From Photobacterium kishitanii (GTDB taxonomy: Bacteria; Pseudomonadota; Gammaproteobacteria; Enterobacterales; Vibrionaceae), in assembly GCF_003026355.1 (NCBI RefSeq), contig NZ_PYON01000013.1, forward strand, positions 53,400-117,399: DNA of 64,000 bases, in the 5' to 3' direction. This document shows, one piece after another, positions 18,638 to 29,680 of this stretch (positions are counted from its first letter, which is position 1; each line of letters opens with the position of its first letter). The position numbers and the translations under genes were made by a program. The notes beneath the pieces are model-generated. The model did not search any database, was not told the DNA's origin, and was given only the letters and a program-made list of their open reading frames with translations.

Positions 18638-20179
18638 ATGAAAGATCAGGTCATTATTTTTGATACAACCTTGCGTGATGGCGAGCAAGCATTATCAGCC
18701 AGCTTAACTGTTAAAGAAAAATTGCAAATAGCCTATGCACTTGAACGGTTAGGCGTCGATGTTATCGAGGCTGGTTTTCCGGTCTCGTCCCCCGGTGATT
18801 TTGAGTCAGTACAGACCATCGCTAAACACATTAAACATAGCCGAATCTGTGCACTTGCTCGTGCTGTCGAAAAAGACATTGATGTTGCAGCTGAATCATT
18901 AAAAGTCGCAGAAGCATTTCGTATCCATACCTTTATTTCAACCTCAACGGTTCATGTACAAGATAAATTGCGCCGTAGCTATGATGATGTCATTGAAATG
19001 GGTATTGCGGCGGTAAAACGGGCACGAAAATATACCGATGATGTCGAATTCTCATGTGAAGATGCGGGACGAACACCAATAGATAACCTATGCCGTATGG
19101 TAGAAGCCGCGATTAAAGCTGGCGCTAATACTATTAATATTCCTGATACTGTTGGTTACACCCTTCCAAGTGAGTTTGGCGGCATTATCAGCCAACTGTT
19201 TGATCGCGTACCTAATATCGATAAAGCCGTCATTTCCGTTCACTGTCATGATGATCTAGGCATGTCAGTTGCTAATTCAATGGCAGCGATTCAAGCCGGT
19301 GCTCGTCAAGTCGAAGGTACAATAAATGGTCTTGGTGAACGAGCAGGAAACTGCGCCCTCGAAGAAATAGCGATGATAATTAAAACCCGTCAATCACTAT
19401 TAGGGGTGCATACTAATATCAAACATAACGAGATCCATCGCACCAGCAAAATGGTCAGTCAGCTATGTAATATGCCGATTCAAGCTAATAAAGCGATAGT
19501 CGGGGGCAATGCCTTTAGCCACTCTTCCGGTATTCATCAAGACGGCATGCTGAAAAATAAAAATACCTATGAAATCATGACCCCCAATTCGATTGGTCTT
19601 AAGAATCAAGCGCTAAATCTTACTAGTCGCTCAGGCCGAGCTGCCGTTAAAAGCCATATGGATACCCTTGGCTATACCGAGCATGAATACGATCTAGATA
19701 AACTTTACGCTGATTTTCTTAAATTGGCGGATCGTAAAGGCCAAGTATTTGATTACGATCTAGAAGCATTAATGCATTTTGCTAACCTGCGCGATGAAGA
19801 TGACTTTTTCAAAATAAACTATTTAAGTGTGCAATCTGGCAGTGTGATGGCAACCACTAGCATTAAGCTTCAATGTGGTGCAGAAGAAAAGTGTGAAGCT
19901 GCTGTCGGCAATGGTCCGGTTGATGCACTTTATCAATGTATCTATCGTCTAACAGGTTATGAGATTGTATTAGATAAATTTGATCTTACTGCAAAAGGCG
20001 AAGGTGAAGATGGTTTAGGCCAAGCGGATATCATTGCTAATTACAAAGGTCGTAAATACCACGGCACCGGTCTAGCGACTGATATTGTTGAAGCGTCAGG
20101 TCAGGCTCTGATCCATGTTATCAATAGTATTCATCGTGCCGATCAAATCGCGACTATCAAACAACAAAATAGCCAATAA
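18638..20179 (+). CDS. leuA: 2-isopropylmalate synthase
   Basis: First committed enzyme of leucine synthesis, condensing acetyl-CoA with 2-ketoisovalerate. The 513 residues begin with the HMGL-like TIM-barrel signature [17 protein letters not shown], which includes the metal-binding aspartate; [14 protein letters not shown] supplies further metal ligands, and the segment [17 protein letters not shown] leads into the C-terminal LeuA regulatory domain (leucine feedback site). A clear AAAGGATG ribosome binding site precedes the ATG. It is first in leuABCD, 71 nt after the attenuator. Confidence 0.97.
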   Translation: MKDQVIIFDTTLRDGEQALSASLTVKEKLQIAYALERLGVDVIEAGFPVSSPGDFESVQTIAKHIKHSRICALARAVEKDIDVAAESLKVAEAFRIHTFISTSTVHVQDKLRRSYDDVIEMGIAAVKRARKYTDDVEFSCEDAGRTPIDNLCRMVEAAIKAGANTINIPDTVGYTLPSEFGGIISQLFDRVPNIDKAVISVHCHDDLGMSVANSMAAIQAGARQVEGTINGLGERAGNCALEEIAMIIKTRQSLLGVHTNIKHNEIHRTSKMVSQLCNMPIQANKAIVGGNAFSHSSGIHQDGMLKNKNTYEIMTPNSIGLKNQALNLTSRSGRAAVKSHMDTLGYTEHEYDLDKLYADFLKLADRKGQVFDYDLEALMHFANLRDEDDFFKINYLSVQSGSVMATTSIKLQCGAEEKCEAAVGNGPVDALYQCIYRLTGYEIVLDKFDLTAKGEGEDGLGQADIIANYKGRKYHGTGLATDIVEASGQALIHVINSIHRADQIATIKQQNSQ

Positions 20180-21319
<1,140 letters not shown>

Positions 21320-21330
21320 GGATTAGCATA

Positions 21331-22773
21331 ATGTCGAATAATACAACTTCGCTGGCAACCCCAGCCAAGACACTTTATCAAAAAGTTTATGATGCCCATA
21401 TCGTTGTTGCTGCTGCTGGCGAAAACCCGATTTTGTATATCGATCGCCATTTAGTGCATGAAGTGACTTCGCCACAAGCATTTGATGGCCTTCGCGAACA
21501 AGGCCGCCAAGTACGCCAAGTTAATAAAACTTTTGCCACAATGGATCATAACGTTTCAACTCAGACCAAAGACATTAATGCCTCTGGTGAAATGGCACGT
21601 ATCCAAATGGAAACGTTAGCTAAAAACTGTGCTGATTTCGGAGTGACGTTATACGATCTTAACCACAAATATCAGGGAATTGTCCATGTAATGGGGCCAG
21701 AGCTCGGCATTACTTTGCCTGGAATGACCATTGTTTGTGGTGACTCACACACTGCTACTCATGGCGCATTTGGTGCGCTTGCGTTTGGTATTGGTACCTC
21801 TGAAGTTGAGCATGTATTAGCGACTCAAACCCTGAAACAATCACGTGCTAAAACCATGAAGATTGAAGTTAAAGGTAAAGTGGCGGCAGGTATTACCGCC
21901 AAAGATATTGTGTTGGCAATCATAGGTAAAACCACGGCTGCCGGTGGTACTGGGTATGTGGTCGAGTTTTGTGGTGAGGCAATCACTGATTTATCGATGG
22001 AAGGTCGCATGACCGTGTGTAATATGGCGATCGAGCTTGGCGCTAAAGCGGGATTAATTGCACCAGATCAAATCACTTTTGATTACATTAAAGATCGTAA
22101 GTTTGCACCTAAAGGCGCTGATTTTGATGCTGCGGTGAAGTACTGGAGCTCATTAAAATCTGATCCTGAAGCAACGTTTGATGCTGTCGTGACCCTTGAT
22201 GCTAAAGAGATTAAACCACAAGTCACATGGGGTACTAATCCTGGCCAAGTAATCGCCGTTGATGAGCCGATCCCTACTCCTGAAAGTTTTACAGACCCTG
22301 TCGAGCAAACATCTGCTAAAAAAGCGTTAGCTTATATGGGATTAGAAGCGCAAAAGTCATTATCTGATTACGCCGTTGATAAAGTATTTATTGGCTCTTG
22401 TACTAACTCTCGTATTGAAGATATGCGTGCTGCTGCTGCGATAGCGAAAGGGCGTAAAGTTGCGGCGCATGTGCAAGCATTAGTGGTACCCGGCTCTGAG
22501 CAAGTCAAAGCCCAAGCCGAGCAAGAAGGGTTAGATAAGATCTTTATTGAAGCAGGCTTTGAGTGGCGGCTACCGGGTTGTTCAATGTGCCTCGCCATGA
22601 ACAACGATCGCTTAGGCCCAGGTGAACGTTGTGCATCGACCAGCAACCGTAACTTTGAAGGTCGTCAAGGCCGTGATGGTCGAACTCACTTAGTAAGCCC
22701 AGCAATGGCAGCAGCGGCGGCATGTGCTGGTCACTTTGTAGATATTCGCCAACTTGAACCCGTATCGGCATAA
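21331..22773 (+). CDS. leuC: 3-isopropylmalate dehydratase large subunit
   Basis: With LeuD forms isopropylmalate isomerase, an aconitase-type [4Fe-4S] enzyme. The 480 residues are slightly longer than E. coli LeuC because of a short N-terminal extension before [11 protein letters not shown]. Cluster-binding cysteines are visible in [13 protein letters not shown] and in the CSMC of [10 protein letters not shown]. The active-site stretch [20 protein letters not shown] is present. The start is 11 nt after leuB and leuD follows after 13 nt. Confidence 0.97.
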   Translation: MSNNTTSLATPAKTLYQKVYDAHIVVAAAGENPILYIDRHLVHEVTSPQAFDGLREQGRQVRQVNKTFATMDHNVSTQTKDINASGEMARIQMETLAKNCADFGVTLYDLNHKYQGIVHVMGPELGITLPGMTIVCGDSHTATHGAFGALAFGIGTSEVEHVLATQTLKQSRAKTMKIEVKGKVAAGITAKDIVLAIIGKTTAAGGTGYVVEFCGEAITDLSMEGRMTVCNMAIELGAKAGLIAPDQITFDYIKDRKFAPKGADFDAAVKYWSSLKSDPEATFDAVVTLDAKEIKPQVTWGTNPGQVIAVDEPIPTPESFTDPVEQTSAKKALAYMGLEAQKSLSDYAVDKVFIGSCTNSRIEDMRAAAAIAKGRKVAAHVQALVVPGSEQVKAQAEQEGLDKIFIEAGFEWRLPGCSMCLAMNNDRLGPGERCASTSNRNFEGRQGRDGRTHLVSPAMAAAAACAGHFVDIRQLEPVSA

Positions 22774-22786
22774 TAAGGACATAACT

Positions 22787-23389
22787 ATGACAGGTTTTAC
22801 CCAACATACTGGATTGGTAGTGCCATTAAATACCGCCAACATTGATACCGATGCCATTATTCCAAAACAATTTTTACAAAAAGTCACCCGTACTGGTTTT
22901 GGACAACACTTATTTCATGATTGGCGCTTTTTAGATGATGCAGGTCAACAGCCTAATCCAGATTTCGTCATGAATGCACCACGTTACCAAGGCGCAACCA
23001 TTTTACTCGCCCGTGAAAATTTTGGCTGTGGTTCATCACGGGAACATGCACCGTGGGCACTGGCTGATTACGGTATTAAAGTGATGATCGCCCCCTGTTT
23101 TGCGGATATTTTTTATGGTAATTCAATCAATAACCAAATGATCCCAGTACGCTTAACTGATCAACAAATTGATGAATTATTTAACTATATAGAGACAACT
23201 CTGGGGGCTGAGATCACCGTTGATCTGGAAGCTATGACAGTATTTGCCAACGGTAAACAATACTCCTTTGAGATTGATGAATTTCGACGTCACTGTCTAT
23301 TAAACGGATTAGATAACATTGGCTTAACGCTGCAACATCAAGCAAAAATTGCTGAATACGAAGCGAATATTCCAACTTTCCTTGCTTAA
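22787..23389 (+). CDS. leuD: 3-isopropylmalate dehydratase small subunit
   Basis: Swivelling-domain partner of LeuC. Start placed at the ATG at 22787 ([15 protein letters not shown]), preceded by AAGGAC, giving 200 residues like other LeuD proteins; the frame opens 11 codons earlier inside leuC. Family motif [15 protein letters not shown] is intact. It is the last gene of leuABCD and is followed by a hairpin. Confidence 0.97.
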   Translation: MTGFTQHTGLVVPLNTANIDTDAIIPKQFLQKVTRTGFGQHLFHDWRFLDDAGQQPNPDFVMNAPRYQGATILLARENFGCGSSREHAPWALADYGIKVMIAPCFADIFYGNSINNQMIPVRLTDQQIDELFNYIETTLGAEITVDLEAMTVFANGKQYSFEIDEFRRHCLLNGLDNIGLTLQHQAKIAEYEANIPTFLA

Positions 23390-23404
23390 ATAACCCGCGC
23401 AATA

Positions 23405-23429
23405 AAACGCCTGTAATAATCAGGCGTTT
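23405..23429 (+). terminator. leuABCD terminator
   Basis: Perfect AAACGCCTG/CAGGCGTTT stem with a 7-nt loop, 16 nt past the leuD stop; short T-run. Confidence 0.8.
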
Positions 23430-23513
23430 GTTCCTAAAATTACTATCAACCTTGTAATAAACGAAGACTTGTAGCGGTCTTGATAGTTATCTTACCTCTA
23501 TAATTGGTTACTT

Positions 23514-24296
23514 ATGCGCATTGTTTTAAGCTTATTATGTATTTTATGGTCAATGACTATTTTCGCAGCACCAAAAGCAGATCTTTTACCTTATTGGCAG
23601 GATCAGCTTGCCACTGATCAACGTCAAATAGATCATCACCAATGGCAACAGTTATTGGATAAATATCTCGTTGTACAACCTCAACAAACACTCTTTCGTT
23701 ATGGTGATGTCACCACCGCAGACAAACAACAATTAAGTAATTATATCAACCAACTAAGCGATCTTGACCCACGTCAATATAATCGTAATGTCCAATTTAG
23801 TTATTGGGTTAATCTTTATAATGCGCTGACAGTGCAATTGATCATTAATAATTATCCAATCACTTCGATCACTAAACTTGGTGGCTTTTTTAGTTTTGGA
23901 CCATGGGATCAACCTATAGTGACGATCAACAATAAAACGCTTAGTCTTAATGATATAGAACACCGAATATTACGTCCGATCTGGCGCGATCCTCGTATTC
24001 ATTATGCGGTTAATTGTGCCAGTTTAGGCTGCCCTGATTTACTACCACAAGTATTTGACAGCCAGCAATTAAATCATCAACTCGATGCTGCTGCGAGCAG
24101 GTTTATTAATAGTCCTAAAGGGGTACGTACTAACTCAACCCAAACCACTTTATCGTCAATTTATGATTGGTATAGTGCCGACTTTGGTAATCAACAGGCT
24201 TTATTGCAGCATATAAATCATTATCGTGTGCATAAAAAAATCACTGCCAAGAACATCAAATTTGATTACAACTGGTTGTTAAATAGGAAGCTATAA
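23514..24296 (+). CDS. DUF547 domain protein, exported
   Basis: A 260-residue protein with an N-terminal signal peptide (IVLSLLCILWSMTIFAAP, cleavage after Ala about residue 18), so it should be periplasmic or surface-associated. The body is DUF547: the segments SYWVNLYNALTVQLI, DIEHRILRP and HYAVNCASLGCPDLL, with two cysteines in the last, are characteristic. The domain is widespread in gammaproteobacteria, also fused to plant proteins, and its biochemical role is unknown to me. It stands between leuD and the thi riboswitch with its own upstream gap, so context gives no function. The ribosome binding site is weak. Confidence 0.85.
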   Translation: MRIVLSLLCILWSMTIFAAPKADLLPYWQDQLATDQRQIDHHQWQQLLDKYLVVQPQQTLFRYGDVTTADKQQLSNYINQLSDLDPRQYNRNVQFSYWVNLYNALTVQLIINNYPITSITKLGGFFSFGPWDQPIVTINNKTLSLNDIEHRILRPIWRDPRIHYAVNCASLGCPDLLPQVFDSQQLNHQLDAAASRFINSPKGVRTNSTQTTLSSIYDWYSADFGNQQALLQHINHYRVHKKITAKNIKFDYNWLLNRKL

Positions 24297-24327
24297 CTTA
24301 ACGTCTATTACAGGTACAATACTCGTG

Positions 24328-24432
24328 TTCTCATTGGGGAGCCGTTAGGCTGAGATTGTTGTTATGACCTTGATTGGTATAGCAGAACCCATTGAACCTG
24401 AACCAGGTAATGCTGGCGTAGGAATTGAGAAA
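24328..24432 (+). ncRNA. TPP riboswitch (thi box)
   Basis: The conserved THI-box blocks are in order: GGGGAGCC and GGCTGAGA (24336-24355), ACCC (24387-24390), TTGAACCTGAACCAGG and TAATGCTGGCGTAGGAA to about 24424. P1 is formed by TTCTCA near 24328 and TGAGAA at 24426-24431. The P1 3' strand TTGAGA (24425-24430) can alternatively pair with TCTCAA at 24485-24490, a possible expression platform. It precedes thiBPQ, as reported for tbpA-thiPQ in enterics. Confidence 0.93.
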
Positions 24433-24548
24433 CGCATGGGTATTTCGCTCATGTAAATCTGCTATTACAGCATGATGCTTCCCCTCTCAACCCTGTGCCG
24501 CTCTCTCTTTTTATTTTGTTTGCAGGATGTAAACATCAGGAGCGCATA

Positions 24549-25547
24549 GTGAAAATCAGTTATACACTTTTACCGTTAATTTCGATGTCGTTACTCTCCA
24601 GCAACGCCTTCGCCGCCGATAATACTCTTAATGTTTATACCTACAGTTCGTTTTCGTCTGAATGGGGACCGGGACCTATCATTAAAAAAGCCTTTGAAGC
24701 GCAATGTAATGGCTGTAAGGTTAACTTTGTCTCTTTAGAAGATGGCGTATCAATTCTTAACCGTGTTCGCCTTGAAGGCAGCCGCAGCCAAGCCGACATT
24801 CTGCTCGGGTTAGATAACAATCTCATGACTGAAGCCAAGCAAACAGGGCTATTAGCCAAACAGCATGTTGATCTTAGTAAATTAACGCTACCTAAAGGCT
24901 GGCATGACGACACCTTTATTCCCTACGATTATGGCTATTTTGCGTTTGTTTATGACAGCACCAAATTACCCAACCCACCAACAAGTTTAAAAGCACTGGT
25001 TAATGATCAAAACATCAGTGTGATCTATCAAGATCCCCGCACCTCAACTCCAGGTCAAGGGCTAATGTTATGGATGAAATCAGTTTATGGTGATAAAGCT
25101 GCCGCTGCATGGCAACAGTTAGCCAAACACACAGTTACCGTTACTAAAGGCTGGTCAGAAGCTTACAACATGTTCCTTGATGGTGAAGCAGATATGGTAT
25201 TGTCATACACCACCTCGCCGGCCTATCACATCATTGAAGAGCACAAGACCCAATATAAGGCGGCTAACTTCAAAGAAGGTCATTACATGCAAGTTGAAGT
25301 GGCGGCTAAAATGAAAAATAGCCCTCATCCTAAACTTGCTGATCAATTTATGCAGTTCATCGTCAGTGATGACTTTCAATCTCAAATTGCCACTCATAAC
25401 TGGATGTATCCGGTGACTAAGCAGCCATTACCAGCAGCATTTAAACAATTAACTGTACCTGATAAAGCATTAGAATTTAGTGCTGATGAAGTTGCTCATA
25501 AGCGTAAAGCATGGATTCGAGAGTGGCAGCAAGCGCTGACCCAATAA
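24549..25547 (+). CDS. thiB: Thiamine ABC transporter, periplasmic binding protein
   Basis: Binds thiamine, thiamine phosphate and TPP in the periplasm for ThiPQ. The frame opens at 24495, but the start is put at the GTG at 24549 with an AGGAGC ribosome binding site 7 nt upstream; this yields a clean signal peptide (KISYTLLPLISMSLLSSNAFA) and 332 residues, near the E. coli length. The mature part begins DNTLNVYTYSSFSSEWGPGP, typical of the ThiB/TbpA family of type-2 solute-binding proteins, and later has SYTTSPAYH. The TPP riboswitch precedes it. Confidence 0.95.
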   Translation: MKISYTLLPLISMSLLSSNAFAADNTLNVYTYSSFSSEWGPGPIIKKAFEAQCNGCKVNFVSLEDGVSILNRVRLEGSRSQADILLGLDNNLMTEAKQTGLLAKQHVDLSKLTLPKGWHDDTFIPYDYGYFAFVYDSTKLPNPPTSLKALVNDQNISVIYQDPRTSTPGQGLMLWMKSVYGDKAAAAWQQLAKHTVTVTKGWSEAYNMFLDGEADMVLSYTTSPAYHIIEEHKTQYKAANFKEGHYMQVEVAAKMKNSPHPKLADQFMQFIVSDDFQSQIATHNWMYPVTKQPLPAAFKQLTVPDKALEFSADEVAHKRKAWIREWQQALTQ

Positions 25548-25559
25548 TGGCATAGAGCT

Positions 25560-27167
25560 GTGAATAAACGTGTAACTCAACTACTGCCTGGGCTATCTAG
25601 TGCTGGGCTTATTCTATTACTGGTGATCGCCGCGATCACCAGTCTTATTATCCATGCAGGTCAATGGCAACTAAGTAGCTTATGGCATGATCCCTATTTA
25701 CGTCACGTTACACGGTTTAGTTTTTACCAAGCTTTACTGTCAACATTACTTAGCATAATCCCCGCAATTGCGATTGCTTACGCATTATCACGGCGTAATT
25801 TTATTGGCAAACAGCTGTTACTACGTTTGTTTGCAATGACCTTAGTCATGCCAGTATTAGTGGCGGTATTTGGTCTATTAGCTATCTACGGTAAAAGTGG
25901 GATCATTAGTCATGGACTAAGCCTGCTTGGATTACCTCGGCTCAATATTTATGGTTTAAGCGGGATTTTACTGGCGCATGTTTTTCTCAATTTACCCTTA
26001 GCAGTACGGTTCTTACTCCAAAGTTTAGAAGCGATTCCCCATGAACAACATCAATTAGCAGCCCATTTAGGCATTAGGGGTTGGCATAAATTTAGACTTG
26101 TTGCTTGGCCACGATTACGCCAACAATTGCCCCATGTCGCTGGACTCATTTTCATGCTGTGTTTTACCAGTTTTGCGGTAATTATGTCCCTTGGTGGTGG
26201 CCCTAAATCAACCACAATTGAACTGGCTATTTATCAAGCGATTCGCTATGACTTCGATCTTGCAACTGGCGCTATTTTAGCCCTGTGGCAAATGTTACTT
26301 TGTGGTGGGTTAGTATTACTCAGCCACCGTTTTTCTAAACCATTAGCAACATTTAGCGCATCAGTTGGTAAAAACGTAGTGAATTATCAAGATAATTGGC
26401 GCGCCAAATGTTGGGATTGGAGTTGGATAATTGGGGCAATATTACTAGTAATCCCACCCATTATCGCGGTCTTTATTGCGGGTTTAAATCGCCAATTACC
26501 ACAGTTATTGCAACAACCAGCACTCTGGCACGCAGTGGCTAATTCACTCAAAATTGCCGTTATGGCGTGTGGTTTAGCATTTGTATTTGGGGTGATGATC
26601 TTACTGGCTAGTCGGCAGTTACGATTAACGAAACAACGCTTTGGCGCCGATAGTATCGAAATGATCGGTACCATCATTTTAGTCACACCTGGGCTGGTGT
26701 TAAGTACTGGGATCTTCTTACTATTACGTCAATATACCGATGTCTATGGCACCGCATTTTGGGTCGTAGTGGGAGTGAATGCATTAATGGCATTGCCTTA
26801 TGTAATAAAGACCCTCAGTCAACCAATGCTCCATATTGCCCAGCAGTACAACCTCTTATGCCATAGTTTAGGGATGAATGGCTGGTCACGATTACGACTG
26901 GTCGAATGGCGATCCCTACGTCGACCAATCGCACAAGCATTGGCGATCAGTTTGGTGCTTTCTCTCGGCGATCTCGGTGCTATCGCTTTATTTGGCAGTC
27001 AAGATTTCCAAACACTGCCACTGTATTTATTTCAATTAATGGGTAGCTACCGTATGGATGGTGCTGCTGTGGCGGCATTATTATTGTTATTACTCAGTTT
27101 AGGCTTATTCAGTGCCATTGAATACTGCTTCCAACCTCGGCGTACCAAAGGTAAACACCATGCTTGA
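25560..27167 (+). CDS. thiP: Thiamine ABC transporter, permease
   Basis: A 535-residue inner-membrane protein with two fused binding-protein-dependent permease domains, each about six helices. The EAA loops that dock on the ATPase are visible: AAHLGIRGWHKFRLVAWP in the first half and CHSLGMNGWSRLRLVEWRSL in the second. The GTG start follows thiB by 12 nt and its end overlaps thiQ by 8 nt, so thiBPQ is one transcript under the TPP riboswitch. A weak ribosome binding site suggests translational coupling to thiB. Confidence 0.94.
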   Translation: MNKRVTQLLPGLSSAGLILLLVIAAITSLIIHAGQWQLSSLWHDPYLRHVTRFSFYQALLSTLLSIIPAIAIAYALSRRNFIGKQLLLRLFAMTLVMPVLVAVFGLLAIYGKSGIISHGLSLLGLPRLNIYGLSGILLAHVFLNLPLAVRFLLQSLEAIPHEQHQLAAHLGIRGWHKFRLVAWPRLRQQLPHVAGLIFMLCFTSFAVIMSLGGGPKSTTIELAIYQAIRYDFDLATGAILALWQMLLCGGLVLLSHRFSKPLATFSASVGKNVVNYQDNWRAKCWDWSWIIGAILLVIPPIIAVFIAGLNRQLPQLLQQPALWHAVANSLKIAVMACGLAFVFGVMILLASRQLRLTKQRFGADSIEMIGTIILVTPGLVLSTGIFLLLRQYTDVYGTAFWVVVGVNALMALPYVIKTLSQPMLHIAQQYNLLCHSLGMNGWSRLRLVEWRSLRRPIAQALAISLVLSLGDLGAIALFGSQDFQTLPLYLFQLMGSYRMDGAAVAALLLLLLSLGLFSAIEYCFQPRRTKGKHHA

Positions 27168-27891
27168 TGTAAACCAATTACGTTATACCTACCAACCTCA
27201 ACACCAGCATGAACACCCAATGCCGTTAAGCTTTAACTTTACGCTCCAACAAGGTGATATTGCGGCGCTGATTGGTCCAAGTGGTGCAGGAAAAAGTACC
27301 TTATTAGCACTTATTGCTGGTTTTTTGCAACCGAATAGCGGCGATATCAGTATCCACCAGCAATCCATTATTATGCTGGATCCTGCCCTGCGCCCATTAT
27401 CAATGTTATTTCAAGAGCACAATTTATTTCCACATTTAACGGTGTACGAAAATATCGCCTTAGGGGTTGATCCACGTCTTAAACTAAACGCACACCAGCA
27501 ACAACAGGTACATGATGCTGCCGCTAAGGTCGGGCTCGATTCATATTTAGCTCGTCTACCAGAACAACTGTCTGGGGGACAACGCCAACGGGTAGCGCTC
27601 GCACGCTGTCTTATTCGTCAACGTCCGCTACTATTACTCGACGAACCGTTCTCTGCCCTAGATCCAGCACTGCGTAATGATATGCTCAAGTTAGTCCAAC
27701 AATTGGCACAACAGCAAGCCATCACAGTGTTAATGATCACTCATAGTCCTGATGATGCGAAAAAAATCGCCAATAAATGTATCTTCGTTGATAACGGCGA
27801 AGTTAAAGCATTTGGCGACACTGACATATTACTAAACCAGCCGCAACAAGCTGATTTACGTCATTATCTTGGATTAGACACACCACAGTAG
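27160..27891 (+). CDS. thiQ: Thiamine ABC transporter, ATP-binding protein
   Basis: ABC ATPase of 243 residues energising thiamine uptake. Start at the ATG at 27160 (MLDVNQLRYTYQPQ) inside the end of thiP; the frame is open 16 codons further upstream in thiP. Walker A is GPSGAGKST, the signature LSGGQRQRVALARCL, and Walker B LLLLDEPFSALDPALR followed by the H-loop TVLMITHSPDDA. It is the last gene of the operon and ends at a strong terminator. Confidence 0.95.
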   Translation: MLDVNQLRYTYQPQHQHEHPMPLSFNFTLQQGDIAALIGPSGAGKSTLLALIAGFLQPNSGDISIHQQSIIMLDPALRPLSMLFQEHNLFPHLTVYENIALGVDPRLKLNAHQQQQVHDAAAKVGLDSYLARLPEQLSGGQRQRVALARCLIRQRPLLLLDEPFSALDPALRNDMLKLVQQLAQQQAITVLMITHSPDDAKKIANKCIFVDNGEVKAFGDTDILLNQPQQADLRHYLGLDTPQ

Positions 27892-27904
27892 TTGCCCCCA
27901 AATA

Positions 27905-27943
27905 AAGGCGAGCTCTTGGCATTATCAGCCAAGAGCTCGCCTT
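27905..27943. terminator. Bidirectional terminator between thiQ and the PhoH-type gene
   Basis: Perfect 16-bp stem AAGGCGAGCTCTTGGC/GCCAAGAGCTCGCCTT with a 7-nt loop, between two convergent genes. T-runs are short, but the stem is very stable. Confidence 0.88.
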
Positions 27944-27978
27944 CTGTCGTTAAAACAATCAATAAAATCGGCATCAAA

Positions 27979-29355
27979 CTAAAGATTTTCTTCAGCAAAC
28001 TCCGCTAAGCGACTCCGTACCACGCCATTAAGATAAATATTGGCACTACCGTCAAAATGCTTAAACCGTTCGACAATATAGGTTAAGCCTGATGTCACTG
28101 GTGACAAATAATTTGAATCAATTTGAGCAAGGTTGCCTGAACACACCAATTTAGTGCCTTCACCACAACGGGTAATAATAGTTTTAATCTGAGATGCAGT
28201 TAAGTTTTGACACTCATCAAGTAGTACAAACGCATTTTGAATCGAACGCCCACGCATAAAGTTGATCGATTTAAATTGAATATTCGCTTTATCAAAAATG
28301 TACTTCATTGAGCCATCAGTACAAACATCATGCTTATGTAACGCTTCCATCGTGTCGGTCACTGCCGCTAACCACGGCAACATTTTCTCTTCTTCTGTGC
28401 CTGGTAAAAAACCGATAGATTCTGCAATTTCAGGCGTATTACGAGTGACGATGATCTTGTCATACATCCCTTTTTCAATTACCTGCTCTAAGGCGGCGGC
28501 CATCGCTAAAATGGTTTTACCACAACCTGCAGGCCCCGTTAAGATCACCAAATCAATGTTCGGATCGAGCATCGCATCCAACGCCATTCCCTGATAAATA
28601 TTTTTAGGGTGAACGCCCCATGCTTGACGATGCATTAAGCGTTCGTAGCTAATATCTTTAATGGTGACCTCTTCACCATCAATTGCTTTGATACGCGCGG
28701 CAAACTCTTCGCTATCATCAAGTAAATATTGATTCACATAAGGCGTTTCAAATAACACTTTTGGCAAGGTATGTAAGGTTGAGCTCCCTCGATTTTCAGA
28801 ATGACATTCAACGACGTTACTCCAAAAATTACCGCTATAACGATGAAAACCTTTACTGAGTAAAGCAACATCATCAATCAATTGATCAGAACGATAATCG
28901 TCGACATTCAATACTCCAGCACCTTTAGCTCGTAAGCGCATATTGATATCTTTAGTGACTAAGACTACGCTTCTGGGAGCATGTTTTTGTTGTAAAAAAA
29001 GAACGCTATTAAGAATACGGTTATCACCCGCTTTATCACTAAACGCATGCACCGTTTGTTTGACTTCATAATCAGCAAAAATGGCAATGGTACCGTTGTG
29101 AGGAATTTGATCATTAAAACAAATACCCGCTGAAATTTGTTCAGGGGTGGCATCGTGAAAGATATTTTCTAAGGCACGAATTGCAACTCGTGCATCACGA
29201 GAAACATCACGTTTACTGTCTTTGATACGATCTAACTCTTCCAATACCGTCATGGGAATTACCACGTCGTGTTCTTGGAAAGAGAAGATAGCGAGAGGTT
29301 CATGAAGCAGAATATTTGTATCTAATACAAACAGTTTCCGTTCGGCATTGTCCAT
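27979..29355 (-). CDS. PhoH-family ATPase with N-terminal PIN domain
   Basis: 458 residues with two domains. The N-terminal PIN-like RNase domain (about residues 1-140) has the acidic motif FVLDTNILLHEPLAIF and IPMTVLEELDRIK. The C-terminal PhoH domain (about 235-450) has Walker A GPAGCGKTILAMAAALEQ, a Walker B-like NAFVLLDECQNLT and the conserved NFMRGRS. Domain order matches PhoH2/YlaK-type proteins, which in other bacteria are RNA helicase/RNases; it is not the shorter E. coli YbeZ. Start chosen at the ATG at 29355, 6 nt after an AGGAGG site; an in-frame GTG two codons upstream is less likely. No antitoxin-like ORF was seen beside it. Confidence 0.88.
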   Translation of the reverse strand: MDNAERKLFVLDTNILLHEPLAIFSFQEHDVVIPMTVLEELDRIKDSKRDVSRDARVAIRALENIFHDATPEQISAGICFNDQIPHNGTIAIFADYEVKQTVHAFSDKAGDNRILNSVLFLQQKHAPRSVVLVTKDINMRLRAKGAGVLNVDDYRSDQLIDDVALLSKGFHRYSGNFWSNVVECHSENRGSSTLHTLPKVLFETPYVNQYLLDDSEEFAARIKAIDGEEVTIKDISYERLMHRQAWGVHPKNIYQGMALDAMLDPNIDLVILTGPAGCGKTILAMAAALEQVIEKGMYDKIIVTRNTPEIAESIGFLPGTEEEKMLPWLAAVTDTMEALHKHDVCTDGSMKYIFDKANIQFKSINFMRGRSIQNAFVLLDECQNLTASQIKTIITRCGEGTKLVCSGNLAQIDSNYLSPVTSGLTYIVERFKHFDGSANIYLNGVVRSRLAEFAEENL

Positions 29356-29680
29356 AAGCACCTCCTTGGTAGGGCAAATAGCAATAAACTTACTATCCTA
29401 TTTTAGCTTACGTCAAAATTAACGATTTAGTTAAATAACGACGTCATCTCTATTAATGACCGGAGTTGATGAAACTAAAATGACATTGGAACTTAAGCCT
29501 TTTTTACACACTTTCACCGTGACCTTAATCACATCATGCAGTACCATAACTCCCCCATTTTTGAGTTATGCGTATGCCGTATTATTCATTTATGCATTTA
29601 GTTTTATTATAGACGATAAACAGATAACGCGAATTATAACATTTTCCTTTATATCAAATAATTAGAAGGTTTTTAGCACT
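29356..29680. promoter_or_regulatory. Divergent intergenic region, PhoH-type gene and rapA
   Basis: 325 bp between divergent genes. AT-rich, no supported ORF (a 69-codon frame at 29456-29665 has no ribosome binding site or family match). It must carry both promoters; I cannot place them confidently. An AAGGT motif about 11 nt before the rapA ATG serves as ribosome binding site. Confidence 0.5.

Noticed and set aside
29456..29665. 69-codon plus-strand frame between the PhoH-type gene and rapA
   Set aside because: No ribosome binding site, no family match, and it fills the divergent promoter region; treated as chance.
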